Part shown: one piece after another, positions 54,177-62,520 of the stretch
How the letters are laid out: the number at the start of each line of letters is the position of its first letter
Position numbering within the stretch: the stretch's first letter is position 1
Origin: Bradyrhizobium amphicarpaeae
Lineage (GTDB): Bacteria > Pseudomonadota > Alphaproteobacteria > Rhizobiales > Xanthobacteraceae
Direction of reading: 5' to 3'
DNA: 64,000 nucleotides
Assembly: GCF_002266435.3 (NCBI RefSeq)
Contig: NZ_CP029426.2
Location: 3,254,001-3,318,000 of the forward strand
Notes under the pieces: generated by a model
Seen by the model: only the letters and a program-made list of their open reading frames with translations
Database searches by the model: none
What the model was told of the DNA's origin: nothing
Translations under genes and position numbers: made by a program

Positions 54177-54341
54177 ATGCGCGCGCTCAGCTTTATCCTT
54201 GCCTTTGGTTTCGTTGTCGCCGGTTCTTCGTTCGCAGGCTCGCCGGACGGCAATCTCCCCGGTGTCGGCACTTTCCAGTACAGCGGCTCGCCAATTACGA
54301 CCGCCGCGACGCAGTCGATCGTGGTTGCCGCGCGCTTCTGA
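54177..54341 (+). CDS. Very small secreted protein (54 aa)
   Basis: The 54-residue frame starts MRALSFILAFGFVVAGSSFA, a clear signal peptide. The mature part is about 34 residues of Gly/Pro/Ser/Thr (GSPDGNLPGVGTFQYSGSPITTAATQSIVVAARF). GGAGACAAG precedes the ATG at 54177. No function is recognised. It leads the next secreted-protein gene by 34 bases, and a structured leader lies upstream. Confidence 0.65.
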   Translation: MRALSFILAFGFVVAGSSFAGSPDGNLPGVGTFQYSGSPITTAATQSIVVAARF

Positions 54342-54375
54342 TCAACAACAAGAAAATCAGCCGATAAAGGCCGTC

Positions 54376-54741
54376 ATGATCGTTCGATTTTGCGCTGCTG
54401 CGTTCGTGTCTGTTCTGACGATAAATGCCGTCCAGGCACAGGTGCGCGCGCCCTCAAGGTTGCCGGATCCCCGCACCGAGTTCGTGCGGCAATGTGCGCC
54501 GCGGATGCTGGGGCGGTGGGAACATCCCGAGGAAGTTTGCGGCTGCCTGCACGATCATGCCGCAGCCGCGGTCGAGGACCGCGATCTGCGCGAAGCGCTA
54601 TTGCGCGGCATCAGCGAGACCGGCGTGCCCACCATCGAAACCGACTGGGTGCCGGCGTCCAAGCAGGGCGAGATCGGCCCGACCTTCACCAAGATCGCCA
54701 AGCCGACCCTGCAGTGCATGTTCGACCCGGCGAAGCAGTAA
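54376..54741 (+). CDS. Exported protein of unknown function (121 aa)
   Basis: A 121-residue preprotein. A signal peptide (MIVRFCAAAFVSVLTINAVQA) is followed by a cysteine-containing helical region (QCAPRMLGRWEHPEEVCGCLHDHAAAAV) and a C-terminal Cys (LQCMFD). Four cysteines in the mature part suggest periplasmic disulfides. AAAGGCC precedes the ATG. Its TAA ends at 54741, directly abutting the stop of the convergent gene at 54742. Confidence 0.7.
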   Translation: MIVRFCAAAFVSVLTINAVQAQVRAPSRLPDPRTEFVRQCAPRMLGRWEHPEEVCGCLHDHAAAAVEDRDLREALLRGISETGVPTIETDWVPASKQGEIGPTFTKIAKPTLQCMFDPAKQ

Positions 54742-54987
54742 CTATCTCGTCTTCGGACCATACCGCGGCACGCACGCGGCGGTGCGCGCGACGCCCTTCT
54801 CGGTCATCTTCGTTCCGCGCACTTCCTTGACCTGTCCGGCGGGACAGGTTCCATCATCCACCTGCACGCGCTGGCCAAGCTTGAGATCGGTGATGTCCTG
54901 CTCGCGTCCGACCGTGACGGCGTGCGCCGTCGTCACGAGCGCGGCGGAGATCAGGATTGAAAGGCAGGCAGCACGGCGAAAAGGCAT
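54742..54987 (-). CDS. Exported protein of unknown function (81 aa)
   Basis: An 81-residue preprotein. A signal peptide (MPFRRAACLSILISAALVTTAHA) is followed by a short mature domain with DLKLGQRVQVDDGTCPAGQVKEVRGTKM and a second Cys (TAACVPRYG). The two Cys may form a disulfide. I have seen this pattern only as an uncharacterised rhizobial family. ATG at 54987 is preferred; an ATG at 55005 would add six residues before the signal. It is monocistronic, with convergent and same-strand neighbours. Confidence 0.65.
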   Translation of the reverse strand: MPFRRAACLSILISAALVTTAHAVTVGREQDITDLKLGQRVQVDDGTCPAGQVKEVRGTKMTEKGVARTAACVPRYGPKTR

Positions 54988-55054
54988 GGCGAATGATCCC
55001 GACATTGAGACCGCAATGTAAGGACGGGCTCGCGATTCTGATAGTGAACCTTCG

Positions 55055-56545
55055 TCAGGTCTGCCGGGCCGATCTCTTCCTGGAGCGCAGGGCTGCGCGC
55101 GATTCCCGCGCGAGCCGTTTGGCGGAGGCGACGAGCTGCGGAACCGCATGGCCGGAAAATCCAAGCACGAAGCCGGGCAGAGGCCGCGCGCGCGAATAGG
55201 TGTCGGCCAACAGCCAACCCTCAGCGCCCGCCGCCTGCTTGGCCCGCGCTGCCACCGCCAGGTCGACCGCAGGATCAAACCGGGCGACCAGGTGCAGGCC
55301 TTGCGACGGCACCGGCACCGAGAGTGCGCCACCGGATGCGGCCTCCAGGGTTTCGGCCAGTACGTCGCGCGCGTCGCGATAGAGCTTTCGCACGCGCTTG
55401 AGGTTTGCGGCGAACGCGCCCGAGTTGAGCATGTCGGCCACCGCGCCTTCCATCAACGTTCCGGGGAAGCGGTCGAGCGCCGCGCGCGCAGCCGTCACGT
55501 CCGCGATCAGGCGTTCGGGCAGGGCGCAATAGCCGATGCGCAGGCCGGGAAACAGCGTCTTGGCAAAGGTGCCGAGATAGATCACGCGCTGGAGACGATC
55601 GATGCCGGCGAGCGACATCAGCGGTGCGCCGTCATAGCGAAACTCGCTGTCGTAATCGTCCTCCAGCACGAAAGCGCCGGCCTGCCTCGCCCAGTCCAGT
55701 AGCTCCAGCCGCCGCGGCATCGACATCTGTACGCCCAGCGGAAACTGATGCGACGGCGTGACATAGGCCGCGCGCGCGGCCGGCCCTGCGAGGCGGCCCT
55801 TGGCGACCCGCATCCCGTGCTCGTCGACGGGAACCGGCACGGCGCGATAGCCGCAATGCGCGATGGTCTTTCGCGCGGCCGGGTACCCGGGGTCCTCGCA
55901 CCAGACCTGGTCGCCCGCCCTGAGGATCGCGCTCAGCACGATGCGCAGCGCGTGCAGCGTGCCTGAAGTCAGCATGATTTGATCGGGATCGCAGCGCAGC
56001 CCGCGCGCCGACAGCAGATGATCGGCGATTGCCGCGCGTAGCTCGCGGCTGCCGCGGGGATCGCCATAGTGCAGATGCTCCGACCCGAAGTTGCGCATGC
56101 GCCGGCCGACGAAGGCACGGAAGCGTTGCACCGCGCGTTCGTCGATGTGGGTGCAGCCGAGCGCGAACGCGCCTTGCCCCGGCGTTTCCACAATGACTCT
56201 CGGCTTGTTCGGTTCGGCCGTGCGCGCAGGAATGCGCGCGGCGACGAACGTTCCGGAGCCGACGGTCGCTTCGGCGAAGCCGTCGGCGATCAGGCGCTCA
56301 TAGGCGATGACGACGGCGTTGCGTCGGAAGCCGGTCTGCGTGGCCAGCGTTCGCGACGGCGGCAGCGGCTCGCCGGGCTTGACCAGGCCGGAGACGATCA
56401 TCTCGCACAGCGCCTGATAGAGCCGGTGCGCGGCGGAGGCGCCTGGCGTGACGTGCGGGCCGGTAAGGTCGAGCGGCAGCTCGGTCTTTGTCGGCAAGGA
56501 AGACTTGGCAGCCGAGGGCCGGAAATTGGTTGGAATATTTCGCAT
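55055..56545 (-). CDS. MocR/PdxR-family regulator (GntR HTH fused to aminotransferase-like domain)
   Basis: A 496-residue regulator. An N-terminal GntR winged helix-turn-helix (about 35-100, with ALCEMIVSGLVKPGEPLPPSRTLA) joins a fold-type-I aminotransferase-like domain. The latter has SGTLHALRIVLSA, CEDPGYPAARKTI, FVLEDDYDSEFRYDG and the PLP-lysine motif GTFAKTLFPGLRIGY. MocR proteins sense PLP-linked ligands and usually regulate the divergent gene. That gene here is a flavin split-barrel (PNPOx-like) gene 76 bases away, which fits a vitamin B6 or related response. ATG at 56545 is chosen over 56569. Confidence 0.93.
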   Translation of the reverse strand: MRNIPTNFRPSAAKSSLPTKTELPLDLTGPHVTPGASAAHRLYQALCEMIVSGLVKPGEPLPPSRTLATQTGFRRNAVVIAYERLIADGFAEATVGSGTFVAARIPARTAEPNKPRVIVETPGQGAFALGCTHIDERAVQRFRAFVGRRMRNFGSEHLHYGDPRGSRELRAAIADHLLSARGLRCDPDQIMLTSGTLHALRIVLSAILRAGDQVWCEDPGYPAARKTIAHCGYRAVPVPVDEHGMRVAKGRLAGPAARAAYVTPSHQFPLGVQMSMPRRLELLDWARQAGAFVLEDDYDSEFRYDGAPLMSLAGIDRLQRVIYLGTFAKTLFPGLRIGYCALPERLIADVTAARAALDRFPGTLMEGAVADMLNSGAFAANLKRVRKLYRDARDVLAETLEAASGGALSVPVPSQGLHLVARFDPAVDLAVAARAKQAAGAEGWLLADTYSRARPLPGFVLGFSGHAVPQLVASAKRLARESRAALRSRKRSARQT

Positions 56546-56621
56546 GGAATTGGAACTATCGCAGACCAAATGCGCCGCTACAACTGCTTCCAGATTTCTT
56601 TCAATCCGAGCAGGAGCGGCC

Positions 56622-57347
56622 GTGAGCCAGACCGAGACTTCGAATTCCTATCCGACATCGGCGCGCAACCAGGTGAAGCGCCGGCACGACCGCGGCTTCT
56701 ATGATCACGAGACCGTCCATCGCATCCTGGATTCCTCGATGCTCTGCCATGTCTCCTATGTGATCGACGGCCAGCCCTACTGCACGCCGACCTTCTTCTG
56801 GCGCGAGGGCACGAAGCTCTACTGGCACGGCTCGAGCGCAAGCCGGATGCTGCGGAATCAGACCAAAGGCGAGCGCGTGTGCCTCACGGTCGCCCATCTC
56901 GACAGCCTCGTGCTGGCGCGCTGCGGCTTCAACCATTCCGCCGACTATCGCGCGGTGATGGCGTTCGGCACCGCCTATCTCGTCACCGACGCCGAGGAGA
57001 AGGAGCGGGCGGTGATCGCGATGGTTGATCGCTTCTTCCCGGATCGCACCGCGAGCCTGCGCGCGAGCACTACGCAGGAGATCAAGGCGACGTCCTTCAT
57101 CGCAATGGAGATCGAGGAAGCCTCGGCCAAGATACGCGCCAAAGGTGTTGCCGACGACGACGAGGACTATGCATTGCCGATCTATGCCGAACGCATCCCG
57201 GTTCGCACGGTGCTCGGCGCGCCCGAGCCGTGTCCGCGCCTGCTCGACGGCGTCAGCCGGCCCGCGACGCTCAATGGCTATTCGGAAGGCCGCCTGCTCG
57301 AAGATGCATTGCGGGATGCATATTTTGTGGAGTACCCGAACGGCTGA
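56622..57347 (+). CDS. PNPOx-like FMN split-barrel protein (NimA/pyridoxamine oxidase family)
   Basis: A 241-residue protein of the pyridoxamine-5'-phosphate-oxidase-like family with an FMN split barrel. Its motifs include ILDSSMLCHVSYVIDGQPYCTPTFFWREGTKLYWHG and CLTVAHLDSLVLARCGFNHSADYRAVMAFGTAYLV. Members range from FMN-dependent reductases to ligand-binding proteins, and the product is unknown. A GTG at 56622 follows AGGAG at good spacing; an ATG-led extension upstream runs through the divergent control region and is rejected. It is divergent from MocR and is followed by the M20 deacylase gene (52 bases). Confidence 0.88.
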   Translation: MSQTETSNSYPTSARNQVKRRHDRGFYDHETVHRILDSSMLCHVSYVIDGQPYCTPTFFWREGTKLYWHGSSASRMLRNQTKGERVCLTVAHLDSLVLARCGFNHSADYRAVMAFGTAYLVTDAEEKERAVIAMVDRFFPDRTASLRASTTQEIKATSFIAMEIEEASAKIRAKGVADDDEDYALPIYAERIPVRTVLGAPEPCPRLLDGVSRPATLNGYSEGRLLEDALRDAYFVEYPNG

Positions 57348-57399
57348 AATCGGCTAGCTTGCGCCTCCTTGGGACCAATGAACTTCCTGGAGTTGCCTG

Positions 57400-58677
57400 A
57401 TGAATGCCGAAATGCAGCAGAGGATTCTCGATGCCGTCGACGCCGGCTTCGAGGCCCAGCTTGCCACCACCCGTGATTTCGTCGCGATCCCTTCGACCCG
57501 AGGGGCGGAGGGGCCGTGCCAGGACATGATCGGCGATCTCCTGCGCGAACGCGGCTACGAGGTCGACGACTGGCACATCGATGTCGACGACCTCAAGGAT
57601 CTGCGCGGCTTCGGTCCGATCGAACATGATTTCTCAAAGGCGCGTTCGGTGGTGGGTACCTACCGCCCGCAAACGAACGCCGGCAAGTCGCTGATCCTTC
57701 AGGGCCACTGCGACGTCGTGCCCGCAGGCCCCCTGGAACTGTGGGACACGCCGCCGTTCTCGCCCGTCATCAAGGACGGCAAGATGTTCGGCCGCGGTGC
57801 CTGCGACATGAAGTCGGGCACCATCGGCGCGCTCTATGCGCTCGATGCGATCAAGGCTGCGGGCCTCAAGCCGACGGCGCGAATCCACTTCCAGTCCGTC
57901 ATCGAGGAGGAGAGCACCGGCGTCGGCGCGCTCTCGACGCTGCAGCGCGGCTATCGTGCGGATGCCTGCTTCATTCCGGAACCGACCGGCGGCAAGATGG
58001 TGCGCTCGCAGGTCGGCGTGATCTGGTTTCGCCTGCGTGTGAAGGGGCACCCGACCCATGTCGCCTTTGCCGGCTCCGGCGCGAACGCGATCATGGCCGC
58101 CTATCATCTGATCCAGGCGCTGCAGAAGCTCGAGATCGAGTGGAACGAGCGCGCCAAGGCCGACAGGCACTTCAAGACGCTCAACCATCCCATCAACTTC
58201 AACCCGGGTATCATCAAGGGCGGCGACTGGGCCTCCAGCGTGCCGGCCTGGTGCGATGTCGATTGCCGGATCGCGGTTTTGCCGGGTTGGTCGATCGCCG
58301 ATCACCAGAAGGAGATTGCGGCCTGCGTCGCGGCTGCGGCGCGCAACCACCGCTTCCTCGCCAACAACCCGCCTGAGATCGAATGGTCGGGCTTTTTATC
58401 CGAAGGCTATGAGCTGACCGATTCCGCCGCGCCGGAGGCCGCGTTCGCCAAGGCGTTCGGCAAGGTCTATGGCGGCGTGCCGGAGGACCTCGTCTTCACC
58501 GCGCTCACCGACACCCGCTTCTACGGCCTCAACGAGGGCATCCCTAGCCTGTGCTTCGGTGCCAGCGGCGGCGAGATGCACGGCTTCAACGAGTTCGTCG
58601 AGTTGGAGTCGCTGAAGAAGACGACCAGGGCCATGGCGCTGTTCATCGCGGAATGGTGCGGCGTGGAGACGGCGTAG
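57400..58677 (+). CDS. M20 family metallo-deacylase (ArgE/DapE type)
   Basis: A 425-residue zinc-dependent deacylase. Catalytic and metal motifs are visible: GHCDVVP, ACDMKSG, IEEESTGVG with the general base, EPTGG, and the late His in GGEMHGFNE. The dimerisation or lid domain (about 180-290) contains HPTHVAFAG. Such enzymes remove N-acyl or N-carbamoyl groups from amino acids; which one is unknown. Placed behind the MocR-controlled split-barrel gene, it may belong to the same regulon (inference). ATG at 57400. A family A repeat follows nine bases after the stop. Confidence 0.92.
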   Translation: MNAEMQQRILDAVDAGFEAQLATTRDFVAIPSTRGAEGPCQDMIGDLLRERGYEVDDWHIDVDDLKDLRGFGPIEHDFSKARSVVGTYRPQTNAGKSLILQGHCDVVPAGPLELWDTPPFSPVIKDGKMFGRGACDMKSGTIGALYALDAIKAAGLKPTARIHFQSVIEEESTGVGALSTLQRGYRADACFIPEPTGGKMVRSQVGVIWFRLRVKGHPTHVAFAGSGANAIMAAYHLIQALQKLEIEWNERAKADRHFKTLNHPINFNPGIIKGGDWASSVPAWCDVDCRIAVLPGWSIADHQKEIAACVAAAARNHRFLANNPPEIEWSGFLSEGYELTDSAAPEAAFAKAFGKVYGGVPEDLVFTALTDTRFYGLNEGIPSLCFGASGGEMHGFNEFVELESLKKTTRAMALFIAEWCGVETA

Positions 58678-58686
58678 CTCTCTCCG

Positions 58687-58775
58687 CCGTCATTGCGAGG
58701 AGCGCTTGCGACGAAGCAATCCAGACTGCCACCGCGGAGGCAGACTGGATTGCTTCGCTGCGCTCGCAATGACGG
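58687..58775. repeat. Intergenic palindromic repeat, family A, copy 3
   Basis: Third copy of the element (ccgtcattgcgagg ... gcgctcgcaatgacgg), nearly identical at both ends to the other two. Inner arms gaagcaatccag / ctggattgcttc are retained. Confidence 0.9.
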
Positions 58776-58804
58776 AGTGCGCAATCCACCAGCCTCCCAC
58801 ATCC

Positions 58805-58816
58805 TTTAAGCTTAAA
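58805..58816. promoter_or_regulatory. Perfect palindrome TTTAAGCTTAAA upstream of the kynurenine operon
   Basis: A perfect 12-base dyad in the AT-rich patch, 75 bases before the first gene. It is the only such patch in the 214-base spacer outside the repeat. It could be a regulator site; no regulator gene adjoins the operon. Confidence 0.45.
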
Positions 58817-58890
58817 ATAAAGACTAGGATGCAGGCTTGCACGGTGGCAGACTAGCTTCCAGTTTGCTGGACGAATCCCTGGGAGTGACG

Positions 58891-59700
58891 ATGCGCGATT
58901 GGGATGATGCCTACGCCAATTCGGCCCATATCCCGGGGTCGGACAAGATGCCGGCGCAATGGGCGGAGCGCGCCGCTGCCTACCGCGCCGGGTTGAAGCA
59001 TTTTCGCCCCGACATCGCCTATGGCTCCGGTGAGCGTCAGCGCCTCGACCTGATCCTGCCCGACGGCGACAGCAACGGGCTCGTCGTCTTCGTCCATGGC
59101 GGCTATTGGATGCGCTTCGACAAGTCGACCTGGACGGATCTGGCAGAAGGGGCGCGCCACTACGGCTGGACGGTGGCGTTGCCGAGCTACACGCTGACGC
59201 CGGCCGCCCGCATCTCCGACATCACCGCCGAGATCGCCGCTGCGATCGCCAAGGCGGCCTCGCTCGTCTCCGGGCCGATCCGGCTCGCCGGGCATTCGGC
59301 CGGTGGCCACCTCGTCACGCGCATGCTGTGCGACGACAGCCGGCTGGAGCCCGCCGTCTACAACCGCGTCGCCGGCACGCTCTCGATCAGCGGCCTGCAT
59401 GATTTGCGTCCGCTGCTAAAGACCAAGATGAACGAGACGCTCGGCATGACCATGGAGGAGGCGACGCTCGAAAGCGCGGCGCTGCATCTGCCGCGCGGGC
59501 ATTCGCCCGTCACCGCCTGGGTCGGCGGCAGCGAGCGGCCGGAATTCATCCGACAGTCCGACCTGATGGCCAATGTCTGGACCGGCTTCGACGTGCCGAC
59601 CCGCCTCGTCGTCGATCCCGGCCTGAACCATTTTACCGTGATCGACGGACTGAAGGATCCGTCGTCGCCGATCACAGCGCGCCTGATCGGGCTCGATTGA
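58891..59700 (+). CDS. kynB: Alpha/beta-hydrolase, probable kynurenine formamidase
   Basis: A 269-residue alpha/beta hydrolase. The oxyanion-hole motif HGGYW is near residue 70, and the nucleophile elbow GHSAGG (serine) lies about residue 133. The late catalytic histidine is in GLNHFTV. This matches the alpha/beta-hydrolase type of arylformamidase (N-formylkynurenine to kynurenine plus formate), distinct from the metal-dependent KynB. The symbol is used for role only. ATG at 58891 has GGGAG upstream. It is first in the operon with tryptophan dioxygenase and kynureninase, which strongly supports the assignment. Confidence 0.85.
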   Translation: MRDWDDAYANSAHIPGSDKMPAQWAERAAAYRAGLKHFRPDIAYGSGERQRLDLILPDGDSNGLVVFVHGGYWMRFDKSTWTDLAEGARHYGWTVALPSYTLTPAARISDITAEIAAAIAKAASLVSGPIRLAGHSAGGHLVTRMLCDDSRLEPAVYNRVAGTLSISGLHDLRPLLKTKMNETLGMTMEEATLESAALHLPRGHSPVTAWVGGSERPEFIRQSDLMANVWTGFDVPTRLVVDPGLNHFTVIDGLKDPSSPITARLIGLD

Positions 59701-59736
59701 GCAGAGCCGGGGAAGATCGATCGAAAGGGCCTGCCC

Positions 59737-60576
59737 ATGACGTCCAGCGATTATGATCCCAGCAGCGACGGCGCCGAGACCGATTTCGCCCGGCGCATGT
59801 CCTACGGCGACTACCTCGCGCTGGATGCGATCCTGGGCGCGCAGCATCCGCTGTCGGAAGCGCATGACGAGATGCTGTTCATCATCCAGCATCAGACCAC
59901 GGAGCTGTGGATGCGGCTCGCCATCCACGAGCTCAGTGCCGCACGCCGCGCCATCTCGAAAGACGAGGTGCAGCCTGCGATGAAGATGCTGGCACGGATG
60001 TCGCGGATCTTCGAGCAGCTCAACAATGCCTGGGACGTTCTGCGCACGATGACGCCGAGCGAATACACGCGTTTCCGTTCGCAGCTCGGACAGTCCTCCG
60101 GTTTCCAGTCGCGCCAATACCGGCTGATCGAATTCCTGCTCGGCAACCGCAACCACGCCATGCTCAAGCCGCACGCGCACGATGCGGAGACGACGAAACT
60201 GCTCGAGGCCGAACTGGCGACCCCAAGCCTTTATGACGAGGTGCTCAGGCTCGCCGACCGCAACGGGCTGAAGATGCCGGCCGCGGTGCTGGTGCGCGAT
60301 GTTCGCGAGACCCATGGCTTCAACGAGGGCGTGCTGCAGGCCTGGCGCGTCGTCTACGAGGCGCCGGAGACGCATTGGATGCTCTACGAGCTCGCCGAGA
60401 AGCTGGTCGATTTCGAGGACTATTTCCGCCGCTGGCGCTTCAACCACGTGACGACGGTCGAGCGCGTCATCGGCTTCAAGCGTGGCACCGGCGGCACCGG
60501 TGGCGTCAGCTATCTCAAGCGCATGCTGGAGGTCGAGCTATTCCCCGAACTCTGGCGTGTCCGCACCATTCTGTAG
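59737..60576 (+). CDS. kynA: Tryptophan 2,3-dioxygenase
   Basis: A 279-residue heme dioxygenase that opens the indole ring of tryptophan to N-formylkynurenine. The family signature regions are intact: [13 protein letters not shown] with the distal His, [20 protein letters not shown], and a C-terminal [26 protein letters not shown] with the axial heme His. Length matches other bacterial KynA (about 280). It is 36 bases behind the formamidase gene. Confidence 0.98.
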   Translation: MTSSDYDPSSDGAETDFARRMSYGDYLALDAILGAQHPLSEAHDEMLFIIQHQTTELWMRLAIHELSAARRAISKDEVQPAMKMLARMSRIFEQLNNAWDVLRTMTPSEYTRFRSQLGQSSGFQSRQYRLIEFLLGNRNHAMLKPHAHDAETTKLLEAELATPSLYDEVLRLADRNGLKMPAAVLVRDVRETHGFNEGVLQAWRVVYEAPETHWMLYELAEKLVDFEDYFRRWRFNHVTTVERVIGFKRGTGGTGGVSYLKRMLEVELFPELWRVRTIL

Positions 60577-60595
60577 GAATGCCCAAGAAATATCC

Positions 60596-61798
60596 ATGAC
60601 CAGATATCGCGTCTATGACGACACCAAAGCCCTGTTCCATCTGCCTGAGGGCGTGATCTATCTCGACGGCAATTCGCTCGGCGCGCTGCCGCTCGGCGTT
60701 GCCGAGCGCGTCAACCGCGTCATCACGACCGAGTGGGGCGTTGAGCTGATCCGCGCCTGGAACACCGCAGGCTGGTACGCCCAGCCGCGCCATGTCGGCG
60801 ATCGCATCGCGCGGCTGATTGGCGCCGAAGCAGGCGCGGTGATGGTGGGAGACACGCTGTCGCTCAAGGTCTATCAGGCGCTCGCCGCCGCGCTCGACAT
60901 GAACGCGTCCCGCAAGATCGTCCTGTCGGACACCGGCAACTTCCCGACCGACCTCTACATGGCCGAAGGCCTGATCGCGACGCTCGGGCGCGGCCATCAA
61001 TTGCGCCTGGTGATGCCGGAGGAGATCGAGGCCGCCCTGTCGGAGGAGGTCGCGGTGCTCTACGTCACCGAGGTCGATTATCGCACCGGCCGCCGCCACG
61101 ACATGGCGAAGCTCACGGCAAAGGCGCATGCGCTCGGCATCGTCACGGTCTGGGATCTCGCGCACTCCGCCGGCGCGCTGCCGGTCGATCTTGCCGGGTG
61201 CGGCGCGGATTTCGCGGCAGGCTGCACCTACAAATATCTCAACGGCGGCCCCGGCGCGCCGGCTTTCCTCTACGTCGCGCCGCGTCACGCCGACAATGCG
61301 CGTGCTGCGCTGTCGGGGTGGATGGGGCATGCAAAGCCATTTGCATTCGAGCTGGGCTATGCGGCCGCGGGCGGCGTCGAACGCATGCGCGTCGGCACAC
61401 CGCCGGTGCTGGCAATGGCGGCGCTGGAGGCCTCGCTCGATATCTGGGACCGAGTCGATATGGCGGAGGTCCGTGCGCGTTCGTTGGCGCTCGGTGATCT
61501 CCTGATCGCCGAGGTCGAGCGCCGCTGCCCCTCCTTGAGGCTGGTCACCCCGCGCGCACACGAGCGCCGCGGCTCGCAGGTCTCCTTCGCCTTCGACGGC
61601 GGTTACGCTGCGATGCAGGCCTTGATCGCCCGCGGCGTCATCGGCGACTTCCGCGCGCCCGACATCATGCGGTTCGGGATCACGCCGCTGTACATCGGCG
61701 AGAGCGAGATCGTGCGGGCGGCCGAGATCGTCGAAGAGGTGATCGCGGGCGAGGTCTGGCGGCGGCCGGAATATCAGGTGGTGAATGCGGTGACGTGA
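60596..61798 (+). CDS. kynU: Kynureninase
   Basis: A 400-residue PLP enzyme that cleaves kynurenine to anthranilate and alanine. GNSLGALP occurs near the N-terminus, VTEVDYRTGRRHDM and DLAHSAGALPVDL in the middle, and the Schiff-base lysine is in CTYKYLNGGPG. Length matches the family. ATG at 60596, with AAGAA upstream, is 20 bases after the kynA stop. The operon makes anthranilate and alanine from tryptophan; no anthranilate-degrading genes are present in the window. Confidence 0.97.
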   Translation: MTRYRVYDDTKALFHLPEGVIYLDGNSLGALPLGVAERVNRVITTEWGVELIRAWNTAGWYAQPRHVGDRIARLIGAEAGAVMVGDTLSLKVYQALAAALDMNASRKIVLSDTGNFPTDLYMAEGLIATLGRGHQLRLVMPEEIEAALSEEVAVLYVTEVDYRTGRRHDMAKLTAKAHALGIVTVWDLAHSAGALPVDLAGCGADFAAGCTYKYLNGGPGAPAFLYVAPRHADNARAALSGWMGHAKPFAFELGYAAAGGVERMRVGTPPVLAMAALEASLDIWDRVDMAEVRARSLALGDLLIAEVERRCPSLRLVTPRAHERRGSQVSFAFDGGYAAMQALIARGVIGDFRAPDIMRFGITPLYIGESEIVRAAEIVEEVIAGEVWRRPEYQVVNAVT

Positions 61799-61806
61799 AC
61801 GAAGCC

Positions 61807-61859
61807 GTGCCCCGGACGCAGCGCAGCAACGCTGGGGCGTGGCAACGCGTCCGGGACAC
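61807..61859. repeat. Intergenic palindromic repeat, family D, copy 2 (short)
   Basis: Outer arms gtgccccggacgc / gcgtccgggacac are identical to those at 42859-42985, but the inner 75 or so bases are missing. It begins nine bases after the kynU stop. Confidence 0.85.
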
Positions 61860-61969
61860 GGGAGTATTCGCCGTGCGGCCCCATGTCTGCCGACCATTAC
61901 CTCTGACGTCATTGCTTTGCCGCCCGAAGCAATTCACGCTGAGGCAACAATCAATTGGGAGGATTTTTG

Positions 61970-62368
61970 ATGACGCCGCTCGAGAAGCTTAAAGCGATGA
62001 AGATGCCGTTCGCCGAGCTCAAGGGCGTCGAGTTCATCGAGGCCGGCAAGGATCGGGTGGTGGCGCGCATGATGGTCCGGCCTGATCTCTGTACGCTCCA
62101 CCACACCATTCATGGCGGGGCGGTGATGGCGCTGGCCGATTCCGTCGGGGCGGCGGCAACCGTGATCAACCTGCCCGAGGACGCCAAGGGCACGACCACG
62201 CTGGAGAGCAAGACCAATTTCATCGGCGGGGCCAAGGAGGGAACGACGGTGATTGCCACCGCCACCCCGATCCATCGTGGCCGGCGGACCCAGGTCTGGA
62301 CCACCCGGCTGGAAACTGAGGATGGCAAGCTGGTTGCCGTGGTCACCCAGACTCAGCTGGTCCTGTAA
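61970..62368 (+). CDS. PaaI-family hotdog-fold thioesterase
   Basis: A 132-residue hotdog-fold acyl-CoA thioesterase (PaaI-like). The active-site region HHTIHGGAVMALADSVGAAATVINL has the HGG motif with the catalytic Asp in ADSVG. Following strands TTTLESKTNFIGGAKEGTTV and TQVWTTRLETEDGKLVAVVTQTQLVL are the usual sheet. It should hydrolyse an aryl- or acyl-CoA thioester in the cytoplasm. GGGAGG precedes the ATG at 61970. It stands between the kyn operon and a GNAT gene, with no sign of linkage. Confidence 0.92.
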   Translation: MTPLEKLKAMKMPFAELKGVEFIEAGKDRVVARMMVRPDLCTLHHTIHGGAVMALADSVGAAATVINLPEDAKGTTTLESKTNFIGGAKEGTTVIATATPIHRGRRTQVWTTRLETEDGKLVAVVTQTQLVL

Positions 62369-62520
62369 GACTACGGGTCTTTGATTTTATTAACGAATTA
62401 GTCGTTTCCCGTGCCTTTAACTTGGGCAGGTCCTCGTCTTGCAAAAGATGCTGCGATGCACAATATAGGAGGTCTAGGGATTCGAACGCCTCCTCGAGGG
62501 ACACCAAGAGGAGTTTTGAC

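Noticed and set aside
62440..62515. A tRNA-like TTCGAA T-loop upstream of the GNAT gene at 62521
   Set aside because: No complementary acceptor or T stem of the right size; only a short ggagg/cctcc pairing is present.
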